Positions 58,276-64,000 of a stretch of DNA of 64,000 bases are shown in pieces. Every line of letters begins with the position of its first letter. Position 1 is the stretch's first letter. The notes under the pieces are model-generated. The model was not told the origin of the DNA. It searched no databases and saw only the letters and a program-made list of their open reading frames with translations. Location of the stretch: NCBI GenBank assembly GCA_910589415.1, contig OU342630.1, forward strand, positions 4,836,001 through 4,900,000. The letters are read 5' to 3'. The stretch comes from Malachius bipustulatus (lineage: Eukaryota > Arthropoda > Insecta > Coleoptera > Melyridae). Made by a program: the position numbers and the translations under genes.

Positions 58276-58499
58276 ACCATTATAATAATAATAATAATCG
58301 TTTATTTGCCCAACAGATTATGATAGGACAAAACAATGTTTGTTTGCTTAAATACCTATTTAAGCCTATTTAAATACCTATTTATTTATAAATAAATAAA
58401 TAAAGTACCTATACCGCAGTAGCCTAAATAACACAATAAAATTATACTATATTGTATACCTATTGTAAATAAATAAACAACAACAATAACACTCAGATC
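58276..58499 (-). mobile_element. LINE 3' tail fragment, (ATT)n
   Basis: An (ATA)n run near 58281-58298 followed by CGTTTATTTGCCCAACAG is, on the minus strand, a typical LINE 3' end with a simple-repeat tail. The following AT-rich sequence has no coding region. Confidence 0.45.
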
Positions 58500-59060
58500 A
58501 AGATTTCTTACCATACGTAATTTCAGTCATCGAATGAGATAAAGTGTGAAAGAAGAGATTTGCAAACGCGATGTTGCGATTTTTCATAATATTTCTGCGA
58601 TCACAGTTAGGATTCTGTCTTAAAAATTCATTTCAATATCGCCACCTATTCAGATAAAGGTTTGCGCAGAGCGGATTTTTGATAAATTTGAACTCATCGA
58701 ATGAGATAAAGTGTTAAATAAAACATTTTCAAACGCGATGTTGTCAATTTTGATAATATTTTTGCGATCGCTCCGACGATTCTATCATAGAAAATTATTT
58801 CAATAGTCACCCATTCAGGTTTACGTTCCTGCGCAAAGTCGATTTCCAGTTCATTTGAAGTCATCGAACAATTTGAGCTATGAAATTAGACATTTTGGAC
58901 CGCGTTGTTGCCAATTTTGATAATATTTTTGCGATCGCACCGACCATCCTATCACAGAAAAATATTTCAATATTAAACCCCCATTCAGATTTACTTTGCT
59001 GGGAAAAGTGGATTTCCAGTCTATTTGAAGAATTGTCTACGATTTTCTTTGCTGTCGATC
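58500..59060 (-). repeat. diverged inverted copies of the 168-bp repeat
   Basis: On the minus strand three degraded units can be followed by their CAAAAATATTATCAAAATTG, GCGCAAA and GACTTCAAA-like blocks (about 58500-58680, 58680-58870 and 58870-59050). They face the main array, so the 168-bp units form a large inverted structure around the LINE tail. Confidence 0.75.
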
Positions 59061-59649
59061 TTCCCAAGGAGTAAAGTACCTTCGTTTTTGACAATAACAA
59101 AAATTAATACATAAAAAAGTTGATCAACACTGCAAATAACATTCAAATATGCAATAATATGCGGTTGCGTATCTAACAAAAAAGCAGCATAAAAACTAAA
59201 GCACTACAGATAAAACTTATATCTTTGATAAAACACATATTTGACGAATTTTCACTGCTGATCAACTTTTTTTAGTAACATTTTTTTTATTTTCACAAAA
59301 ACAAAGGTAATTTACTCTTTGTCAAAATTCGTGTTTTTGGACAAACCTCGTATACCACTGCAAAAAATTGATGTCTGACTACTTTCATTTTAGGTTTCCG
59401 ACCAAGCAAAACTTTTAATGAAGAATAACTTTTTTCCCAAAATGGATAATAAAAGTTTTCCATATGCGTCCAAGTTACATAGACACACTGTATATATATC
59501 CGATAGTTTGAGGACCGGTCCCCAAACTGATGGATAGTTGATAGAAAACTTTGGGGTCGGACCCCAAACTATACAAATGTCCTCAAAGTAATGCCAATAT
59601 ACATGAACGGGTCCCCGAACTGATGTCTGCACATATATATTTACATATA
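59061..59649. other. AT-rich spacer with GGTCC palindromes
   Basis: No gene. At 59499-59625 several related palindromic tracts occur: GGACCGGTCC, TTGGGGTCGGACCCCAA and GAACGGGTCCCCGAAC, each beside an AAACT or AACT motif. They may be the remains of another iterated-motif element. Confidence 0.45.
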
Positions 59650-60282
59650 CAGGGTGTCCCAGCTTATTCGAAGCGGTCTCTGTAGGCCAAACGATTGATT
59701 TTTTCCAAAAAAATTTTGCAAATGCAAGTACAGGATCACAATGGCCATAATTTAAAATTATTTTGGAGTATACAGAGTGTCCCATATGACAGTGGCATAT
59801 CAAAGTTATGTTTTTTTAAATGGAATGCTCCTATATTATTGCATTTTTAGATTGTCTGAGAAGAGAAAATAGGATTGGCTTTTACAGTTGGTGTTTAAAT
59901 TCAGAAGTTTTTGAGTTATAAACAAGTGAAAATCGTCATTTTTCAAGTTCAAGGCCTTGTACAATGAAAACGGTTCAAGATAGAGAAAAACGGCTTACAT
60001 GTCCCTATTTTAACTTTTTATGTACTATCCTATGGTATAGAAAAATTTGTACTTTCTATGATTTTTTTATTTGGCGACGCGTGGAGAACTCTCAGAATTT
60101 TTCAAATTTGTTATCACCCTGTATAAACATTTCATCTACATGATAGGAGAGTACATGAAAAAATAAAATAGGGACATGTAAGCCGTTTTCCTCTATCTTC
60201 AGCCGTTTTCGTTGTACAGGGCTTTGAACTTGAAAAATGACGATTTTCACTTGTTTATAACTCAAAAACTTCTGAATTTAAA
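59650..60282. mobile_element. CAGGGTGTCCCAGCT fold-back element (group 1), left part
   Basis: It starts after TA with CAGGGTGTCCCAGCTTATTC, closely matches 41040-41918 through the first arm and the centre, and is cut in the second arm by the LTR at 60283. The remainder would lie beyond the window. Confidence 0.88.
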
Positions 60283-60702
60283 TGTGATGGAAAATGCTAA
60301 GTAATATATTCTTAGTTTATTGAAAAGTTCATTGATGTCTTTGAACCACTTTATGAAACAAAAGTTGCTGATAAGTTAACTTGAGTTCACAAGCCGAGCC
60401 GAGTACATTCACATTTCCTGTATTGCAAAAACTATAATCTTTTATGTTTACTCAGCGACATGTTAGAAATTATTCACTGTATATTTTTTTAATTAAATTA
60501 TTAAGAAATAAGTTGTCCTCAAGAGAGGAAGGTTGGTCCCGTCTTTTCCGACAGGATGTTCAACGACATTCTAGCAATAAGTTAGTTAAATTGTAATAGG
60601 ATAATAACCAATAAAATGTAAATTAGTAAAATCTCAGAACTCTTTCCCTGCTAGTAACAAATAATCTCAAACGAACCTAGATCCAAAGGATGGATCATCA
60701 CA
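60283..60702 (+). mobile_element. 420-bp LTR of a second gypsy-type element
   Basis: Starts TGTGATGG and ends CATCACA, a perfect 7-bp terminal inverted repeat. It interrupts a fold-back arm at a known position. A TATATTTTTTT tract near 60480 and an AATAAA near 60613 are plausible promoter and polyadenylation signals. The 3' LTR lies outside the window. Confidence 0.85.
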
Positions 60703-60720
60703 TGGCGATCCTGCTAGTTG
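60703..60720 (+). promoter_or_regulatory. primer-binding site of the second gypsy-type element
   Basis: TGGCGATCCTGCTAGTTG follows the LTR directly. It begins TGG as required for pairing to a tRNA CCA end. I could not name the tRNA with confidence. Confidence 0.55.
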
Positions 60721-60907
60721 ATATCATAGTGGATATCATCAGAAACTACTCGTGAAGTTTAAAATTGAAGTTGTGTCCTCAGTGAAATATAAGACGAAAA
60801 TTATCTAAAAAAAAAAAAAAAACATGGTTCAATAACCAGTGGTCACCAGTGCTATGCTTATCATCAGTATTATAAATAGTGAAGAAAGTTAAGTTAGTGA
60901 AATCAAA

Positions 60908-61216
60908 ATGGGAGGTTCTGAGTCGAAAGAAGAAGTCATTATATCACAAGCTGGAAATAGTGGTGGAATTACTGATGGAGTTTCTCAAGGACAAGGTCTA
61001 TCAGTCTATGAAGTTGGTGGTCTAATAGCAATCCTGATGGCAGTAATTGGAATTTTTTATCTGGCTTATCAACTGTTTATGAGAAAATTGAAGAAGAAGA
61101 TACGCGGAGAAGTTAGGAAGAGCCAAGATGTGTTAAATGTGTCCAGCAATAGTGTAGTGTACCCAAGTAGCATCAGAAGGGTACAACCACCTTCTCATTT
61201 TATACCGGAACTTTGA
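60908..61216 (+). CDS. small myristoylation-type membrane protein of a gypsy element
   Basis: The protein starts MGGSESKE, a good N-myristoylation signal. It has a single hydrophobic segment at about residues 36-58 (GGLIAILMAVIGIFYLAYQL) and then a strongly basic stretch (RKLKKKIRGEVRK). Small proteins of this layout precede gag in some insect gypsy-type elements; their role is not known to me, but membrane anchoring is implied. The last 18 residues are encoded by the inserted element at 61162-63120. Without it the frame would end at a TAA formed across the insertion site. Confidence 0.7.
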   Translation: MGGSESKEEVIISQAGNSGGITDGVSQGQGLSVYEVGGLIAILMAVIGIFYLAYQLFMRKLKKKIRGEVRKSQDVLNVSSNSVVYPSSIRRVQPPSHFIPEL

Positions 61217-63120
61217 GAAAGTGATTATCACTTATTTTCCACTCAATTTAAAACTTTACAGTAGAAAAAACTGTATATCCTATATTCATAGTGGTAATCA
61301 CGGTGCATTCATACCAGCGTGGCCACTTGATAGTTTCATAACATCTTATTGGTGCTACTTTAGGTGCTCAAAACGTTATTTTTCCTCCTAATAACCACTT
61401 GAAAGTTCTACAACTATGAAGTGGAAAGTGAAAGCTGCAGTCACCAACAAAGAGCACTAAAATATCACTTAAAAGTGGCGACAGCTTTGAAGTGATAATA
61501 TTAAGTGGCCGCATCGTTCTCAAAACTTCTGTAATATCTTTGAAGATTCATCACACTCTAGTGGCATGCAGCACCGATCGTCACAATTCTCTGCCACCAA
61601 GAAAAGTAACTTTGATAATTTGAATAAGATTTGAGCCACCAAAATGTGGCAAGAACTTGCGAAAATAACTTTTAAGAAAAAATAACCTACTGGTGACTGT
61701 TTAGGGTTAGAATCAGACTAAGTAGGGTTAGGTAGGTATATTGTAGAAAAGTGTCAGTGTTGGTTTGAAAATCCTTTTCAACATTATTATAATAATGGAT
61801 AATAAAATCTCAGGCAAGAAAAGGAGTTTTAGACATTCAACAACGTTTTATAGAAAATAAAAACAACAGTTGGAAAATACATCGGTTAAAATGGTGGTCT
61901 TGTAAACAAACCACGATCACCTAAACAATTTCAACCATCATGTAGTACTTCGACCATTCATTTCGTTTATTTAAAGTAGAACACGGAGAACCTAAACTTA
62001 CCTATACCTACGTAAATTATTTTCATTCATTTTTCAAGTTCCATTATTATCAACGACAGTAGGTAATTATTGTAGGTAGGTACTATTGCAAATAAATTGG
62101 AAATCAAGGTGGCTTCCTATAGTGACAGAATGGTTTAAATAACTGTTCGAAATCACTTTCATGTGACGAAGAAATCGATTGGCTTGTTCTTTAGTTCATA
62201 TAGTTCCCTTGGCCACTTGTTATTCGAAAGCCACCTAGAAGTGAAATATTTTCAGTTTTGCCACTACGGTTTGAGTGACGAACCCTTCATAGTCGTAAAA
62301 TGTGACAAACGCCACTTATAAAGTTATATTCTCCTAGGCGGCCATATTTACGGATAAACCTCTTGCCGCCATTACCGCAAAGATTATGTAAACGATCTGA
62401 TAAATAGTAAATTTTGATCAATATGGCACAGAATTTAAAAAAAAAATTGCTTTTGCGTTTCTTGTAAGTAATATTTATCGATAAAAAATAACTTCTTGCC
62501 GCAGACAGCTTATCACACACTAACCGTACGTGAAATTACGTTTCAAGTTTTTTTTTTTAAGTCGTTTTTATGGCGGCGCTTAGTAAGATTTCGATTTATT
62601 ACATAAATGTTTCACAATAAAGTTGCGTTCGTTTGTAATTTGTTGGGCGAGTGCAGACGCACGCTCCCTCCTTAATAATTTGTGTATACCTATGTAGATT
62701 CAAAGAATGAGTTGAGTTCTTCATTTTCCATGCCGTCCCGATCTTGTTTTGTTTAGCAAGACTAGCAATACGATAGGAATAGGAAGGTAAAAATATGACA
62801 TTGCGGCTGTAAGACAGAGAGCGAAACCCCAACAACAACTAGTATGTGCGCGCCGCGCGGACTGCGCGAAGATACAAGGGATGGAGCCCGCCACCATACA
62901 TCCACGGTGTGGCCACGTGACCGTGATGTGGCCAAGCCGTGGCACGGTCAGATCTAATCACGTCGCCGGAACTAGATAACCACTTAAAAATTGTTCCCCA
63001 TTTTAGTGGTAACCACGTAATAGAACCGTTGCTTTCATGTGGCCACCACTCGTGGCGGGAACTTTTAATGTATCTTCTGCAGTGGCCCTCACGTTGTCTC
63101 CACTAAAAATGCTACTTGGG
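61162..63120. mobile_element. CCCAAGTAG element with 2-bp TSD and iterated GTGGCCAC motifs
   Basis: The ends CCCAAGTAGCAT and ATGCTACTTGGG are inverted and flanked by TA on both sides. Throughout, but densest toward the ends, short variants of AGTGGCCAC, CCACTTG and AAGTGG recur, well over twenty times by eye. No transposase is visible in the 1,959 bp; frames such as 62599-62838 minus have no known domain. It shares its end sequence and 2-bp duplication with 22679-24463 but not the iterated motif. Confidence 0.85.
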
Positions 63121-63208
63121 TAAGTGATAATGTTAGTGCAATAGGTGTTAAAAGTGATTAAAACGTAAGTAGTTTAAGATTGAAATTTTGTTTTAGTTAA
63201 GTTAGCTA

Positions 63209-64000
63209 ATGAGTCTAGTTGAGCCATTCGGTTTCATCCATGATGAGCTTAAGGTAATTTTAAGAAATCTTAGTAAAGACAATCTGAAGAACAAGAAAGA
63301 CGTTCTGATTTAGAAGTCATAAATAGGAAAATAAACAAAATAAATGATTTAGAGAAGGATTTTACTCTAACTAGGGATGCATTCAATAAGTCTAAAGTAA
63401 CTGATAAGGAAATAATTCAAAAAGCAAAGTCATATGTAGAAAAGAATGAAGCTTTAATTAATGAAATTAGAGGTATACTAGCCGATAGATTAGACAAAGC
63501 TAGAGGTCGTAACTCTCAGACAGATTTAGACATTGCTAGTAATATAAACGTCAAGATGACAGAAAAATTTGATCTTAGAACGGCAGCAATGCTGCTACCG
63601 GTCATGGATGGAACAGAAAATGGCACTAGACAATTAATCGATGCAATCGAATTATATGATGGCTTATTGGATGACAATGGTAAAAAATTGCTCACAAACT
63701 ATGTTTTAAAAACCAAGTTAACGCAATCTGCTAAATTACGTTTGAATAAGGCTTATGCATCCAATGCAGAACTTATTATTGATATTAAAAAATATTTGGT
63801 TCCCAAAAAATCTGTAGCTGCCCTTTCGTCTGAGCTTCATTATTCCAAGCAAAGTCAGCAATCAGTTGAGGACTTTGGCAATGCGATTGAAAAACTTATG
63901 GTAAATTTAACATTAGCTGAAGCTGATGGTGATGATGATAAAATGGCGGTTTTGGCAAATACCAATGAAAAAATAGCGATCAATTCCTTTGCAAATGGAC
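63209..64000 (+). pseudogene. gag: gypsy-type gag, frameshifted and cut by the window end
   Basis: The frame begins MSLVEPFGFIHDELK and breaks at about 63270-63300. It continues in another frame with RRSDLEVINRKIN, a charged coiled-coil-like stretch, then the capsid-like part LRTAAMLLPVMDGTENGTRQ, LYDGLLDDNGKKLLTNYVL, KYLVPKKSVAALSSELHYSK and QSVEDFGNAIEKLMVNL. This pattern (a target segment around LPxMDG, then KLxxYVLxxK, then a C-terminal SxxxFxxxIExL) fits gag of insect gypsy-like elements. It would form the particle core. It is incomplete at 64000. Confidence 0.75.

Noticed and set aside
62599..62945. Overlapping minus-strand frames
   Set aside because: They lie in the motif-iterated part of the CCCAAGTAG element and show no protein-family features.

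Overview
The window looks like AT-rich genomic DNA of an arthropod, most likely an insect. The transposases of the Tc1/mariner type with a DUF4817-like helix-turn-helix, the MADF-domain protein, the piggyBac-like TTAA elements, the gypsy-type retroelements with insect-style gag, and the very common CAGGGTG-ended fold-back elements all fit an insect; the order cannot be fixed from the sequence alone. No convincing host gene was found. Almost everything that can be identified is a mobile element or its remains, nested several levels deep, so the stretch is probably intergenic or intronic heterochromatin-like DNA. Two short exon-like segments (502-532 and 8858-8890) are the only hints of a host gene.

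Layout. 1-8 kb: a plus-strand non-LTR retrotransposon (endonuclease 1344-1893, reverse transcriptase 6461-7906) is split by a 4.6-kb insertion. That insertion contains a promoter-like leader with tandem repeats, a small basic ORF, and a hAT-type element with an exact 8-bp target duplication (4685-6043). 8-15 kb: promoter/leader-like repeat blocks, the 3' end of another LINE, and a TIR element carrying a CAGGGTG fold-back. 15-19 kb: a mariner-like transposase remnant, followed by a fold-back (15982-18828) that holds three further elements, one of them piggyBac-like, and one of which carries an 87-bp hairpin element. 19.3-25 kb: a broken mariner-like element holding an IS630/Tc1-like element, a hammerhead ribozyme motif and a 1.8-kb CCCAAGCAG element. 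25.6-29.8 kb: a three-level nest whose core is an apparently intact DD41D mariner-type transposase between two near-identical 624-bp inverted arms. 30-38.9 kb: a Harbinger-like element with a MADF ORF inside another TIR element, a piggyBac-like element, a spliced SWIM-finger gene fragment, and a multi-copy-type gene (DUF7869-like) cut by two fold-backs.

39-56.8 kb: one minus-strand Ty3/gypsy retrotransposon. Its coding region (gag, protease/RT, RNase H/integrase) is degraded, it has a tRNA-Phe-type primer site, and its very long LTRs have each taken up different insertions. 56.8-59 kb: a 168-bp satellite array with diverged inverted copies. 59.6-64 kb: a second gypsy-type element (420-bp LTR, small myristoylation/membrane ORF, gag running off the window) inserted in a fold-back and itself hit by a 1.96-kb CCCAAGTAG element that removed the stop codon of the small ORF.

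The recurring theme is families of non-autonomous DNA elements built from short, family-specific motifs repeated many times between conserved ends. The DD41D element at 26668-29608 is the best candidate for an active source in this window.
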